NCBI GenBank assembly: GCA_018268715.1
Contig: JAFDVZ010000006.1
Span: 1-64,000 of the forward strand
From: Acidobacteriota bacterium
Lineage (GTDB): Bacteria; Acidobacteriota; Terriglobia; Bryobacterales; Bryobacteraceae
Direction: 5' to 3'
Length of the DNA stretch: 64,000 bases
A program made the position numbers and the translations under genes. Numbering within the stretch: the stretch's first letter is position 1; every line of letters begins with the position of its first letter. Under the pieces are notes generated by a model that was not told where the DNA came from, did no database searches, and saw only the letters and a list, made by a program, of their open reading frames with translations. This document shows positions 35,360 to 45,244 of this stretch, in pieces.

Positions 35360-36730
35360 ATGTCGAACAAGACTGTAGAATACGTTCAATCCAACAAACA
35401 GCGGATGCTCGATGAGCTGAAGGAACTGCTTCGCATCCCGAGCGTCAGCACGGCCCCTGAACACAAGTCGGACGTCGACAGCGCCGCCCGCTACGTAGCG
35501 GACAAGCTCAAGGCGGCGGGCCTCGAGAACGTCGAGGTCATCGCCACCGACCAGCACCCGCTCGTCTACGCCGACTGGCTCCACGCCCCCGGCAAACCCA
35601 CCGTCCTGTGCTACGGCCACTACGACGTCCAGCCCGCCGACCCACTCGAACTCTGGCATACCCCGCCCTTTGAGCCCACCGAGCGCGACGGCAACCTGTA
35701 CGGCCGCGGGACCTCGGACGACAAGGGCCAGATGTACATGCACGTCAAGGCCGTCGAGACCCTGATGGCGGTGTACGGCAAACTGCCCGTCAACGTGAAG
35801 TTCCTGATCGAGGGAGAGGAAGAGGTAGGCGGCGAGTCGGTGGCGAAATACGTCGCCGAAAACCCGGCGAAGCTGAAGGCCGACGTCGCGCTCGTCTCCG
35901 ACACGGAGATGTACGCCGAAGGCATGCCGACGCTGTGCATCGGTCTCCGCGGCCTCGTGTACACCGAAATCGAAGCGGTCGGCCCCATGCGCGACCTGCA
36001 CTCGGGCGTCTACGGCGGCGCGGCGCCGAACGCCGTGTTCGGCCTGGTCGAACTGCTCGCGAAGCTGAAGGACGCCGACGGCCACATCAACGTCCCCGGC
36101 ATTTACGACGACGTGCGGCCCCCGGAACCGGCCGAAAAGGAAAGCTGGGAGCGTCTGCCGTTCAGCGAGACGGAATTTCTCAAGGCCGAAGTCGGCTCCT
36201 GCCAGCTCACCGGCGAGCCCGGCTTCTCGGTGTTTGAGCGCACCTGGGCCCGCCCGACGCTCGAAGTGCACGGCATTGCCGGCGGCTTCACCGGCTCCGG
36301 CGCGAAGACCGTGATTCCGGCCAAGGCCGTGGCGAAGGTCAGCATGCGCCTGGTCCCGGACCAGGATCCCGCCAAGGTCATCGCGGCCTTTAAGGAATAT
36401 GTGAAGCAGGCCACCCCGGCCGGCATCCAGACTGAAGTCCGCATCCTCAGCGCCGGCCCGGCCATCATGGTGAACCCCGACCATCCGGCCATCGACGTGG
36501 CGGCCAAGGCCTTCAGCGAGATGTTGAACAGCCCGACCGTCTTCATCCGGTCCGGCGGCTCGATTCCGATCGTCGGCGACTTCGCCAAGCACCTTGGAAT
36601 CCCGACCATCCTGATGGGCTTTGGGCTACCCGACGACGGGCTGCATTCGCCGAACGAAAAGTTCAAAATCGACAACTACTACACCGGGATCATGACGATT
36701 GCCCATTTCCTTGAACAATACGGACAATGA
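35360..36730 (+). CDS. M20-family dipeptidase / metallopeptidase
   Basis: The protein has 456 aa. Di-zinc ligands and catalytic residues are in place: H87 (CYGHYDVQP), bridging D120 (GRGTSDDKG), base and ligand E154-E155 (EGEEEVGGE), D181 (VSDTE) and the C-terminal histidine in LHSPNEKF. The dimerisation lid domain lies at about 200-380. There is no signal peptide, so it is cytoplasmic. It is closest to the M20 dipeptidase (carnosinase-like) group that cleaves dipeptides; a deacylase role is possible. It overlaps the following murJ reading by 32 bp. Confidence 0.92.
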   Translation: MSNKTVEYVQSNKQRMLDELKELLRIPSVSTAPEHKSDVDSAARYVADKLKAAGLENVEVIATDQHPLVYADWLHAPGKPTVLCYGHYDVQPADPLELWHTPPFEPTERDGNLYGRGTSDDKGQMYMHVKAVETLMAVYGKLPVNVKFLIEGEEEVGGESVAKYVAENPAKLKADVALVSDTEMYAEGMPTLCIGLRGLVYTEIEAVGPMRDLHSGVYGGAAPNAVFGLVELLAKLKDADGHINVPGIYDDVRPPEPAEKESWERLPFSETEFLKAEVGSCQLTGEPGFSVFERTWARPTLEVHGIAGGFTGSGAKTVIPAKAVAKVSMRLVPDQDPAKVIAAFKEYVKQATPAGIQTEVRILSAGPAIMVNPDHPAIDVAAKAFSEMLNSPTVFIRSGGSIPIVGDFAKHLGIPTILMGFGLPDDGLHSPNEKFKIDNYYTGIMTIAHFLEQYGQ

Positions 36731-38375
36731 CGTTTCCGTCCGTGAAGCGGCATCGTCCGACCACGTAGTCCGCTCGGCGGGGGTCGTGTCGGTGGCGGTT
36801 CTGATGAGCCGCATCACCGGCCTCCTCCGGGAGGGCATCATGGCCCGCCTGTTCGGCGCGAGCCTCGCGTGGGACGCCTTCAACCTGGGTTTCCGAATCC
36901 CGAACCTGACGCGCGACCTGTTCGCCGAAGGCGCGCTGTCGTCGGCCTTCGTTCCCACCTTCACCGAATACCTGGCCACACGGCCCAAACAGGAAGCGGC
37001 CCGGCTGGCGAACCTGGTGGCCTCGGCCCTGATTGTCGTTGTGGGCGGGGTTTGCCTGGCGGGCGTCGTCTTCGCTCCCGCTCTCGTCTGGCTGCTCGCG
37101 CCAGGCTACGCCCAGGTGCCCGGCAAGTTCGAACTGGCGGTCCGCATGACGCGGATCATGTTCCCGTTCCTGCTGCTCGTGGCGCTGGCGGCGCAGGCCA
37201 TGGGAATCCTGAACGCCTGCAACAAGTTCTTCGTCCCGGCGCTCGCCTCCACGTTCTTCAACCTGGGCTCGGTCTGTTTCGGCCTGGCGGCGGGATTTCT
37301 CGCCGGCCCCTACATCGGCCTGACGCCCATCGAGGGCATGGCCGTCGGCGTCGTCTGCGGCGGCGCGCTCCAACTCGCCGTGCAGGTCCCCAGTCTGCTC
37401 AAATCCGGCTTCTCCTTCCGTCTCATGTTCGACTGGAAGCACCCCGGAATGGCCCACATTCTTCAGTTGATGGGACCGGCCATCCTGGGCAACGCAGCCA
37501 CCCAGATCAATGTAATGGTGAACACGAACTTCGCCTCGCAACTATCTGATTCTGTTCGAGGTTATGACGGACCTGTCAGCTGGCTCGGATACGCCTTCCG
37601 CTTCATGCAACTCCCGCTCGGCATCTTCGGCGTGGCCATCGCCTCGGCGACGCTGCCGGCCGTCTCCCGCAGCGCCGCGGTGGGCGACATCGACCAATTC
37701 CGCAGCACCCTGTCCCGGTCTCTAGGCATGGTGTTCCTGCTCACCATCCCATCTTCGATCGGGCTTGCGGTGCTGGGCCGGTCAATTGTCGGCGCCATCT
37801 ACCAGGGCGGCAAATTCCAGGCCTACGACACCCAGCAGACCGCCCAGGCGCTCACCTGCTATGCCGTCGGCCTGGCCGGCTACTCGGCGCTCAAGGTGCT
37901 CAGCCCGTCTTTCTACGCCCTGGGCGACTCCCGGACGCCCGTCATCATCAGCCTCTTGTCCATCGGGATTAACGTCGTTTTCGCCTACGCCCTGATCCAC
38001 ATGACTACGCTGGGCCACGCCGGCCTGGCGCTGTCGACCTCGGCGGTGGCGATCTTCGGTTTCGTGGCCCAGTTCTGGCTCCTCCGCAACCGGCTCGGCG
38101 GCATCCACGGGCGCGAGCTCGGCAAAACGGTGGTCAAAATCGTGGCGGCGTCGGGGGGGATGGGGGTGGTGGTATGGGGTGCAAGTGGCATGATGACAAC
38201 ACGGTTTGGAGCAACACAGATAGGCCATCTGATGGATCTGTCGGTGTCGTTACCACTAGGGCTAGGTGTATACTATCTGGTGGGCCGGGCGCTGCGAATA
38301 CCGGATCTAAACGAGTCAATTTTGGCTATTTTAGGGCCCGTAATGCGTCGTTTTCGACGCAAAAATGCACACTAA
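36699..38375 (+). CDS. murJ: Lipid II flippase MurJ
   Basis: The protein has 558 aa with about 14 membrane helices of the MVF/MurJ family. The family N-terminus SRITGLLREGIMARLFGAS and FAEGALSSAFVPTF, and later YQGGKF, are diagnostic. It flips the peptidoglycan precursor lipid II across the inner membrane. The start is read as TTG at 36699, inside the end of the peptidase gene. A GTG start within VVSVAVLM further in is possible but would cut the first helix. The stop lies only 4 bp from the convergent sensor kinase stop. Confidence 0.93.
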   Translation: MPISLNNTDNDVSVREAASSDHVVRSAGVVSVAVLMSRITGLLREGIMARLFGASLAWDAFNLGFRIPNLTRDLFAEGALSSAFVPTFTEYLATRPKQEAARLANLVASALIVVVGGVCLAGVVFAPALVWLLAPGYAQVPGKFELAVRMTRIMFPFLLLVALAAQAMGILNACNKFFVPALASTFFNLGSVCFGLAAGFLAGPYIGLTPIEGMAVGVVCGGALQLAVQVPSLLKSGFSFRLMFDWKHPGMAHILQLMGPAILGNAATQINVMVNTNFASQLSDSVRGYDGPVSWLGYAFRFMQLPLGIFGVAIASATLPAVSRSAAVGDIDQFRSTLSRSLGMVFLLTIPSSIGLAVLGRSIVGAIYQGGKFQAYDTQQTAQALTCYAVGLAGYSALKVLSPSFYALGDSRTPVIISLLSIGINVVFAYALIHMTTLGHAGLALSTSAVAIFGFVAQFWLLRNRLGGIHGRELGKTVVKIVAASGGMGVVVWGASGMMTTRFGATQIGHLMDLSVSLPLGLGVYYLVGRALRIPDLNESILAILGPVMRRFRRKNAH

Positions 38376-38379
38376 TCGA

Positions 38380-40422
38380 TCAGTTTTTGACCTGTAGCAC
38401 GCTCTCGACGGCTCGAAACAGCTCCTCCGGCTTGAACGGCTTCACCACATAACCGTCCATTCCGGCCGCCAGGCACCGTTCGCGGTCCTCCGGCATGGCG
38501 TGCGCGGTCATCGCGAAGATCGGGATATGACGGCCGAGCGGCCGTTCGAGCGCCCGAATCCGCCGCGTCGCCTCGACGCCGTCCATCTCCGGCATCTGGA
38601 CGTCCATCAGGATCACGTCGAACGCACCCTCCCGGAACCGCTCCAGGGCTTCGACGCCGTTGCGGGCGAGCGTCACCCGATGTCCCCGGCGATCCAGATG
38701 CGCCATCGCCAGGCGCTGGTTGATCGGGTGATCCTCAGCGAGCAGCAGGTTCAGCGACCGGACCGCCTTCTGCGTCGGGTTCAGCGCCGCCCCCGCCTCG
38801 ACGGCGGGCTCGGAAGGCTTCACCGGAACCCGGAACTCGAAGGTGCTTCCCCGCCCCACCTCGCTCTGGACCGTGATCTCGCCGCCCATCAGGCGGGCCA
38901 GTTTGCGGCAGATCGTCAGGCCCAGACCGGTGCCCCCGTAGCGGCGGGTGGTGGAGCCGTCGGCCTGGCGGAACACCTCGAAAATGGCCTCCGTCTGGGC
39001 GACTGGAACGCCGATCCCGGTGTCGGACACGGCGTAGTAGAGCTGGCAGACGCCGTCGGCGACCGGCGTCGCCCGAATCGCCAGTTCAATCTTCCCTTTT
39101 TCGGTGAACTTTACGGAGTTACTCAGCAGATTTAACAGGATTTGACGAATTCTCCCGGAGTCCGCCTCCACCCACGGCGGAACCTCGGCAGCCACCGTGC
39201 AGACCACCTCCAGCCCCTTCTCCCGGGCGCGCGGGGCGATATTGCCAAGCGCTTCGTTGGCCAGGGCGGCAACCGAGAACGGGCCCACGGAGACCTCGAC
39301 CTTCCCCGCTTCGATTTTCGAGAGATCGAGCACGTCGTTCAACAACACCAGCAGCGAATCGGCCGACGACTGCGCGCCCCGCAGATACTCGTCGCGATCG
39401 CTTTCCGATTCGGTGGCGCGCGCCAGGTGGATCATGCCGATGATGCCGTTCATCGGCGTGCGGATCTCATGGCTCATATTGGCCACAAACAGCGACTTCG
39501 CCTCCGTGGCCGCCACCGCCGAACGCCGCGCCCGGCGCACGCGGATCAGCATGAAAAACAGGAGCGCGGAGAGCATCGCGAGACCGCCTGCCATCAGCAG
39601 CGCCAGACGGCGCGCCGCCCGCGCCTCCTCGATGCGGAAGAGGATCTCCGCCTCCCCTCCATAGAAATAGTTCCACTTGGTCAGCAGATGGCCGAGCGAG
39701 CCATCCTCCACCATACGGTCAATCTCATGGCGCAGCATCTCGACGGCCGGCGCCGCCGCCATGGTCGAGGCAAGCCCTTGCTGGCGAAGCGGAAGGTCTA
39801 TCCCAATACTCTCGAAATTCACCGCCTCGCAGCCCGGCGGACGGAAAAGCACCAGGCTCTGGGCCGAGCGCGCCTCGACCACGATCGCATCCGCCTCACC
39901 CCGGCACACCGCCGACATCGCCTTTTCCCGCGTTCCGGTTCCGAGTAACTCCGCCTCCGGATAGAGTGCGCGAGCCGCGTTCACCGCCGCCGGAAACCCG
40001 GTGGAAGCCACCTTGCGCACCTGCCTGACTCCGCCGCGCGGCGAGTTTTGCCGATCGGCGAACAGGGCGACGAACGTATTGGTGAGATACGGCCGTGTGA
40101 AATGGAGATTCTCGTTCACTCCGTTGTAAATCACCAGCAGCGGCCAGATGTCGATTTCGCCGGAAGCGAGCGCCTTGTGGGGGCCCTCCGGGCGCAGCCT
40201 CCATTCCAGGCGCAACCCGGCCCGGCGCGCCGCCTCCGCGATCACCTCACCCACCATCCCGGTGGGCCGCCCGCGATCATCGAGGTAATGATAAGGGTAG
40301 GCGTTGTCCGTCCCGATGCGGTATACGCGGTCGGTAGCGCGATGCCCCGGGCAGCCGGCGAGCAGCAGAACCACCGCCAGGCCCGAGCTCCTCGCGACTG
40401 ATGCGACGCTGCACATGGCCAC
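38380..40422 (-). CDS. Hybrid sensor histidine kinase with periplasmic solute-binding domain
   Basis: The protein has 680 aa. An N-terminal signal with a possible lipobox (VVLLLAGC) precedes a bacterial type-3 solute-binding domain (about 33-265, starting YRIGTDNAYPYHYLDDRGRPTG). One membrane helix (about 275-298) leads to the kinase H-box SHEIRTPMNG (H318), the ATPase domain (NLLSNSVKFT, DTGIGVP, GTGLGLTI), and a C-terminal receiver with D607 (ILMDVQMPEMDG). This is the BvgS-like layout: a small ligand such as an amino acid is sensed outside and the phosphate moves to an internal receiver. No HPt domain or output regulator lies beside it, so the pathway partner is elsewhere. Confidence 0.92.
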   Translation of the reverse strand: MAMCSVASVARSSGLAVVLLLAGCPGHRATDRVYRIGTDNAYPYHYLDDRGRPTGMVGEVIAEAARRAGLRLEWRLRPEGPHKALASGEIDIWPLLVIYNGVNENLHFTRPYLTNTFVALFADRQNSPRGGVRQVRKVASTGFPAAVNAARALYPEAELLGTGTREKAMSAVCRGEADAIVVEARSAQSLVLFRPPGCEAVNFESIGIDLPLRQQGLASTMAAAPAVEMLRHEIDRMVEDGSLGHLLTKWNYFYGGEAEILFRIEEARAARRLALLMAGGLAMLSALLFFMLIRVRRARRSAVAATEAKSLFVANMSHEIRTPMNGIIGMIHLARATESESDRDEYLRGAQSSADSLLVLLNDVLDLSKIEAGKVEVSVGPFSVAALANEALGNIAPRAREKGLEVVCTVAAEVPPWVEADSGRIRQILLNLLSNSVKFTEKGKIELAIRATPVADGVCQLYYAVSDTGIGVPVAQTEAIFEVFRQADGSTTRRYGGTGLGLTICRKLARLMGGEITVQSEVGRGSTFEFRVPVKPSEPAVEAGAALNPTQKAVRSLNLLLAEDHPINQRLAMAHLDRRGHRVTLARNGVEALERFREGAFDVILMDVQMPEMDGVEATRRIRALERPLGRHIPIFAMTAHAMPEDRERCLAAGMDGYVVKPFKPEELFRAVESVLQVKN

Positions 40423-40467
40423 TCGTCAAGTCTCATCGGCAAAAACCCGCAAACTACAATAGTCTCC

Positions 40468-40884
40468 ATGGCGGCGATTGTCATTTACGACGGCGATTGT
40501 GGGCTGTGCGAGCGGGTGAGACGGGCAGCCGAAGCGTTGGACTGGCTGGGGACGATGCGCTGGATTCCGCAGCAGTCGGCTGAAGCCGCCCGGTTCGGAA
40601 TCCCGATCGAGAAACTACGGGAGGCGGTGTTCCTGGTGGATGGGGAGCGGACCACGCAGGGGTGGGACGCTGTGCAGGGAATCGCGCTGAGGCTCCCGCT
40701 GACCTACGTCGCGGCGGCCGCGGCGGCGCGCAAGAGCCGATGGGCGGCGGTGGCCATCGCGCTGGCGCTGAGCCCGGCGGCCGCTCCGGTGGGGCGCGCC
40801 GCCTATGGCTGGGTGGCCAGAAACCGGTATCGTTTTCCAGGATCGACCTGCCCGGCTCCGGTTTGGGATAATCAAAATCGATGA
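40468..40884 (+). CDS. DCC-family thiol-disulfide oxidoreductase-like protein (DUF393)
   Basis: The 138-aa protein has the DCC-family motif near the N-terminus, YDGDCGLCERV, a CxxC-like pair in a thioredoxin-like setting. It also has the later family pattern GWDAVQGIALRLP and a hydrophobic helix (AAVAIALALSPAAAPVG) near the end. The family is predicted to act on disulfides; no activity is established. Its 3' end overlaps the next gene by 4 bp (ATGA), so the two are coupled. Confidence 0.82.
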   Translation: MAAIVIYDGDCGLCERVRRAAEALDWLGTMRWIPQQSAEAARFGIPIEKLREAVFLVDGERTTQGWDAVQGIALRLPLTYVAAAAAARKSRWAAVAIALALSPAAAPVGRAAYGWVARNRYRFPGSTCPAPVWDNQNR

Positions 40885-41249
40885 AAAGGCTCGTGACGTT
40901 GCTGATCGTGGCGATGCTCGCCGTCCCCGTGCTGGCCGTCGAGATGACGAAGATACAGGTGAAAGTGACCAATCTCGACGGAAAGCCGATCGACCGGGCC
41001 TCGGTGATCGTCCGGTTCGTTTCCGGGCGCTCGGTGGTGAAGCTCGGCAAGGGCATCATCACACACTGGGAGATGCGCACCAACCAGGAAGGCGTCGCAA
41101 AGATCCCGGCCCTGCCGCAGGGCAAGTTCCAGGTTCAGGTGATCGCCAAGGGATACCAGACCTTCGGCGACAGCTTCGAAGTGGATGAGCCGGAGAAGAC
41201 CCTCGAAGTGAAGCTGAACCCGCCGCAACCGCAGTATTCGGCCCACTAA
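40881..41249 (+). CDS. Small secreted protein with carboxypeptidase-regulatory-like beta domain
   Basis: The protein has 122 aa with a Sec signal peptide (LVTLLIVAMLAVPVLAVE). The rest is a single Ig-like/transthyretin-like domain (IQVKVTNLDGKPIDRASVIV, TNQEGVAKIPALPQGKFQVQVIAKGYQ), the pattern of CarboxypepD-regulatory domains. Such domains often sit in surface or transport proteins; here it stands alone. The gene is coupled by 4 bp to the DCC gene. It converges with the large secreted protease gene (13-bp gap). Confidence 0.72.
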   Translation: MKRLVTLLIVAMLAVPVLAVEMTKIQVKVTNLDGKPIDRASVIVRFVSGRSVVKLGKGIITHWEMRTNQEGVAKIPALPQGKFQVQVIAKGYQTFGDSFEVDEPEKTLEVKLNPPQPQYSAH

Positions 41250-41262
41250 CGGGCCTGACCGG

Positions 41263-44241
41263 TCAATTCGCCGCGATGCGCACCAGCACCTCATTGCCGC
41301 GGGCGGCGCCCATCACCACCGTCATCGGCTGGGCGCCGGCGGGCGTTCCGGCGGCCACGCGGGCGTTGATCTGATAGAGCCCGGGGAACTCGGGCGACAG
41401 CACCGACACCACCGCTTCCGCCTCCACCCCGCCGATGAAGACCTTGGCCGGCGTCACGGTTTCCTGCAAGCCCGGATAGGCCGTTGACGCCGTGACGGCG
41501 CCGAGCCCGGTGGCGTAAATCTCCAGCGTGTCGCCGGCCTTGGCGGGACGCGCATCCGTGGTCAGCCCCGTGCCCGCGATCAGCACCGCGCCCAGATTGT
41601 TGGCCAGTACGAAAACACCGGGCTGGAGCGCGTTCAGCGCCGCCTTGTAGCCGGTGAACTGCCCGGCCGGATTATCGATTTCGATGGAGGCGGAGGCGCC
41701 GGTAAGACCCCACGGCACAACGAAATTGATCTGGCCGTCGCTGACGTGCGAGAGTTGCGCGGCGACGCCGTTCACCAGAACCTGGACGCCCTGCACGCCG
41801 TAGGGCAACGGCGCGGCGAGGGTCGCCGTGACGCCGGAGGTCAGGTTCGATCCGAAGATGGTCGCAAAGGAACCGGGGGTGACGCCCGCAACGAACGACG
41901 CTCCGTTGACGATAGCGCCGTCGGCGACGGCGGGCCGTCCGGAGAGCGTAACGGTGGCGGTGGAGCCCGGCGCGCCATCGATGGTGGCGCGGAGGGTCCC
42001 GGAGGCGGCGGACGGGGTCCAGGCGAACGCCGCTACGCCGGCGGCATCGGTCACCACCGAGGCTGCGGCGAGCGTTCCGGAGCTGACGGCGGCGGTGACG
42101 CGCACGCCCGAATACGGCAGCTGGTTCGCGTCCACCACCTGCACACGCACGGGTTCGGTGATGGCGGCCGGATTCCTGGGGGTGAGGAGATTGAGCGACA
42201 GGGTCGATCCCAGGGGACGCACCTGGAGGCGCGCCGCGACCGTCTCAAACGCCGGGTCGACCGGCGTCGCGGTGAATTCCGCCACGCCTTCCCGCAAACC
42301 GGCGGCCTGGAAGGATGCCTGCGACGCCCCGGCGGGAATGGTGACTGAGGCCGGGACCTGGACCACGCCTCCAGGGGCGGCGAGGGCGAAGGACAGGGGC
42401 GAGGACGCGGGGGCGTCGACGGCGAGCGAGATGGTTCCGGTTCCGTTGACGGCGATGCCCGCGGCGGGAGCGGCCGAAAGCTGCACGGCGCGGCGCAATC
42501 CGGTGTCGGCGACGGCTCGGTTGGAGGCGCCGGCGGCGAAGTAGCCTTCAAACGCCGCACGGATGGATTCCACCTTGGCGACCTGGCTCGATTGAACGGG
42601 CTGGCCGGATTGCACGATCAGGATGAAGGCGAAACGGAAGCGGCGCTGGGCGACGGTGGAATCGGGAACGCGGCGGCCCACCGCGGCGATGACGTCATCG
42701 ATCGAGACGTCGCGGCGCACGCCGTCGAACTGGACGCCCACCATCGGGAAGTAGTTATTGGGATAGGGCGAGCCGTTCACCAGGAACGTCGGCGGAACCT
42801 CCTCCCGCGAGCGGAAGCCCATCAGGTACTGATCGAGAGGGGAATACTGCTGGACGGTGGCGACGGTGCGGAAGCGGGGCGAGATGGTGGGGCCCAGATC
42901 CTCCAGACGCGTGCCTTCGAGAAACGACGCCTCCGAGTTGAAATTGAAGCTCCAGTGCACGAGCGAGCGGCCGAGCATGGGCTCAGCGGACGGATTCAGG
43001 GGATCGGCGACGCTCGCGTAGGCGAGAAACAGGTGGCCGGTCTCGTGGGCGAGCACGCTCAAGGGGGTGTCTCCGGTGGGCTGGCGGGAGGGGACGGCGG
43101 CGCTCAGGTTATCCGGGTACTGATAGAGCGGCCCCATGTTCAGAACCGCCTGCAGACGGCGTGGCGAGCCGTATTCGGCCCCCTTGTCCACCACGGCGTC
43201 GCCGATGCCCGAGCGCGGGTTGCGCACCGTGACTTCGTAGGCGACGGCGGTGGGCGAGGCGAGCACGCCCATGGCGTTATAGACGACCAGGTAATCGTAG
43301 GCGTCGCCGTGGGTGGCGTAGAACTTCTGGGCGACGGTGGCGATGTCGATGGAGGCGGTGTAGGTGAAACGGTCGACCACGGGGCCGGAGTATTCGTCCT
43401 GCGGGCCGGAGACCAGGGAGACGAGCGCCAGGGCGCCACGGAGCTTTCCGGGACCGATGCCGGTGATGGCCTCCGAGAGATTGACGACGTCCCAGGTCAT
43501 CTCGATGCGCCCGTCGGGGAAGAGGCGAACCTGAAAGGTCTGGGGGGCGCCGAAGCCGGAGTCCGAGTAGAGGGGCACGGCCTGCCAGGTGACGACCAGG
43601 CGGTTCTGTTCGTTGAGCACGCGCACGCCGCTTGCGCCGCGGGCCTGGGTGGGGTCGAGGTCGGTGAACAGGGGGGCGATGCGGGGAGACCCGCCGGTGA
43701 GGCGCCCGAGGGTGCGGTCGGTGGAGCCGCCGTCTCCGGCCCCGAAGGTCAGGTTGCCGTCGGAGTTGACCCACAGGGTGCGGTAGCGGGCGCCGTAGTA
43801 GGGGAAGTCGAAGGACAGATAGACCTGGGACGCATCGTCGTCGCCCAGGGAGGCGAGTTTGGCGCCGGAACTGGCGGCGGAGGAGTCGAAGGATCCTTCG
43901 CCGACAGCGACGCGGTACCTGGAAGCGTCGGAGTTCGAGGGCAGGAACCGAACGGTGCGGCCGGCGAGGTTGAAGGCGTTCGGCTGCGCCACGGCGCCGT
44001 CGGCGTCATCAATGATGGCGATCTGGCCGTTGTCGACGTTGGCGGCCGCGGCGGACTGGAGAGCCCGGATGCGCGAGGCCTGGACGCCTCCCCGCCGGGC
44101 GGCGGAACGGGCGTGCAGATAGCCGGCTTCGGCGGTGTTTTCCGGCGAGGTCGCACAGGCGGCGACGGGCGGTTTTCGGGCCGAGGCCACCGGCGCCAGC
44201 AGGGCCAGGGAACAAATAAAAATCGCGCTGCGTTTCCACAT
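41263..44241 (-). CDS. Large secreted protein with HETGH zinc motif and TIGR03437 C-terminus
   Basis: The protein has 992 aa from the ATG at 44241, where GGGAG lies upstream; the ATG 7 codons earlier has no binding site. After a signal peptide (AIFICSLALLAPVASA) comes a NIDO-like beta region (FPYYGARYRTLWVNSDGNLTFG, about 115-240), a possible peptidase part with HETGHLFLAY (399-408), Ig-like repeats (about 570-760) and the TIGR03437 module (from IVNGASFVAGVTPGSFATIF). The HExxH-like motif is HETGH, but the third zinc ligand could not be placed, so protease activity is likely rather than certain. It probably acts outside the cell. Confidence 0.78.
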   Translation of the reverse strand: MWKRSAIFICSLALLAPVASARKPPVAACATSPENTAEAGYLHARSAARRGGVQASRIRALQSAAAANVDNGQIAIIDDADGAVAQPNAFNLAGRTVRFLPSNSDASRYRVAVGEGSFDSSAASSGAKLASLGDDDASQVYLSFDFPYYGARYRTLWVNSDGNLTFGAGDGGSTDRTLGRLTGGSPRIAPLFTDLDPTQARGASGVRVLNEQNRLVVTWQAVPLYSDSGFGAPQTFQVRLFPDGRIEMTWDVVNLSEAITGIGPGKLRGALALVSLVSGPQDEYSGPVVDRFTYTASIDIATVAQKFYATHGDAYDYLVVYNAMGVLASPTAVAYEVTVRNPRSGIGDAVVDKGAEYGSPRRLQAVLNMGPLYQYPDNLSAAVPSRQPTGDTPLSVLAHETGHLFLAYASVADPLNPSAEPMLGRSLVHWSFNFNSEASFLEGTRLEDLGPTISPRFRTVATVQQYSPLDQYLMGFRSREEVPPTFLVNGSPYPNNYFPMVGVQFDGVRRDVSIDDVIAAVGRRVPDSTVAQRRFRFAFILIVQSGQPVQSSQVAKVESIRAAFEGYFAAGASNRAVADTGLRRAVQLSAAPAAGIAVNGTGTISLAVDAPASSPLSFALAAPGGVVQVPASVTIPAGASQASFQAAGLREGVAEFTATPVDPAFETVAARLQVRPLGSTLSLNLLTPRNPAAITEPVRVQVVDANQLPYSGVRVTAAVSSGTLAAASVVTDAAGVAAFAWTPSAASGTLRATIDGAPGSTATVTLSGRPAVADGAIVNGASFVAGVTPGSFATIFGSNLTSGVTATLAAPLPYGVQGVQVLVNGVAAQLSHVSDGQINFVVPWGLTGASASIEIDNPAGQFTGYKAALNALQPGVFVLANNLGAVLIAGTGLTTDARPAKAGDTLEIYATGLGAVTASTAYPGLQETVTPAKVFIGGVEAEAVVSVLSPEFPGLYQINARVAAGTPAGAQPMTVVMGAARGNEVLVRIAAN

Positions 44242-44343
44242 GGAGAGAGGGCTCCCGCTCATCGGCGGGGAGTTTCAACTCATTGTAAGATACTGGTTTT
44301 TGCGGTTGCCTTGGGGGCGTCCGCGAGAGAGGAAATTCATCGA

Positions 44344-45219
44344 ATGGCATTTTGCACCAATTGCGGCGGGGCGGTGGCGGAGAACGCGCGCTTCTGCCCG
44401 GGATGCGGGACGGCGCTGGCCGGAGCGGGCGCGCAGGGCCCCGCCCAGACGGCGGCCTGGCAGCCGCCGGCGAGGCTGGATTACGCCATCGAGGGCAGCA
44501 ATCTGCAGGTGGCCCGGGTGCGGCTGAAGGCCGGACAGGAAGTGTACGCCGAAGCCGGCAAGATGATCTACAAGACGCCCAGCATCCAGTGGGAGACGCG
44601 CATGGGCGGCAATACGCTGGGCGAGAAGATCTGGGGCGCGTTCAAGCGCAAGCTGATGGGTGAATCCCTGTTTCTCACCTATTTCCGGGCGAACTCGGAC
44701 GGCGAGGTGGGATTCGCGGGCAGCTATCCGGGCAAGATCCAGCCGTTTGAGCTGGCCGCCGGACAGAGCGTGCTGGTGCAGCGGGACAGCTTCCTGTTCG
44801 CGCAGCCCAGCGTGCAGTTGAACATCGCGCTGATGCGGCGGCTGGGGGTGGGATTCTTCGGCGGCGAGGGATTCATTCTCGAAAAACTGACCGGTCCGGG
44901 GACGGTGTTCATCCACGCCGGCGGCGACTTCATCGAGTTCACGCTGGGCGCGGGCGAGATGCTGCAGGTGGAGACGGGCTGCATTGTCGGATTCGAGGAG
45001 AGCGTCTCCTACGACATCCAAATGGTGGGCGGCATCCGGACCGCGCTATTCGGCGGCGAGGGGCTGTTCCTGGCGACGCTGACGGGTCCGGGCAAGGTGG
45101 TGGTGCAGAGCATGACGCTCGCCAAGATGCGGCGGGAGCTCGCGCCCATGCATGCGACGGGCGGCGATGAGCATAAGGGTCTGGGCGCCCTGACAGGCCT
45201 TTTCGACAGCGACGATTAG
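44344..45219 (+). CDS. AIM24/TIGR00266-family protein with N-terminal zinc ribbon
   Basis: The protein has 291 aa. The first 24 residues form a zinc ribbon (FCTNCGG...ARFCPGCGTAL). From about 40 the protein follows the AIM24 family: YAIEGSNLQVARVRLKAGQEVYAEAGKMIY, GKIQPFELAAGQSVLVQRDSFL, FFGGEGFILEKLTGPG and FGGEGLFLATLTGPGKV. The family is a double beta-jellyroll of unknown role in bacteria; in yeast mitochondria AIM24 supports membrane organisation. GAGAGG precedes the ATG. It is divergent from the large secreted protein (102-bp gap). Confidence 0.88.
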   Translation: MAFCTNCGGAVAENARFCPGCGTALAGAGAQGPAQTAAWQPPARLDYAIEGSNLQVARVRLKAGQEVYAEAGKMIYKTPSIQWETRMGGNTLGEKIWGAFKRKLMGESLFLTYFRANSDGEVGFAGSYPGKIQPFELAAGQSVLVQRDSFLFAQPSVQLNIALMRRLGVGFFGGEGFILEKLTGPGTVFIHAGGDFIEFTLGAGEMLQVETGCIVGFEESVSYDIQMVGGIRTALFGGEGLFLATLTGPGKVVVQSMTLAKMRRELAPMHATGGDEHKGLGALTGLFDSDD

Positions 45220-45244
45220 CGGCCTGCCGGTCCGCCGCGGCCTG

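Noticed and set aside
42592-44343. A long plus-strand extension upstream of the AIM24-like gene in the same frame.
   Set aside because: It runs antisense to the secreted HETGH protein gene. The ATG at 44344 has its own binding site and begins the zinc ribbon.
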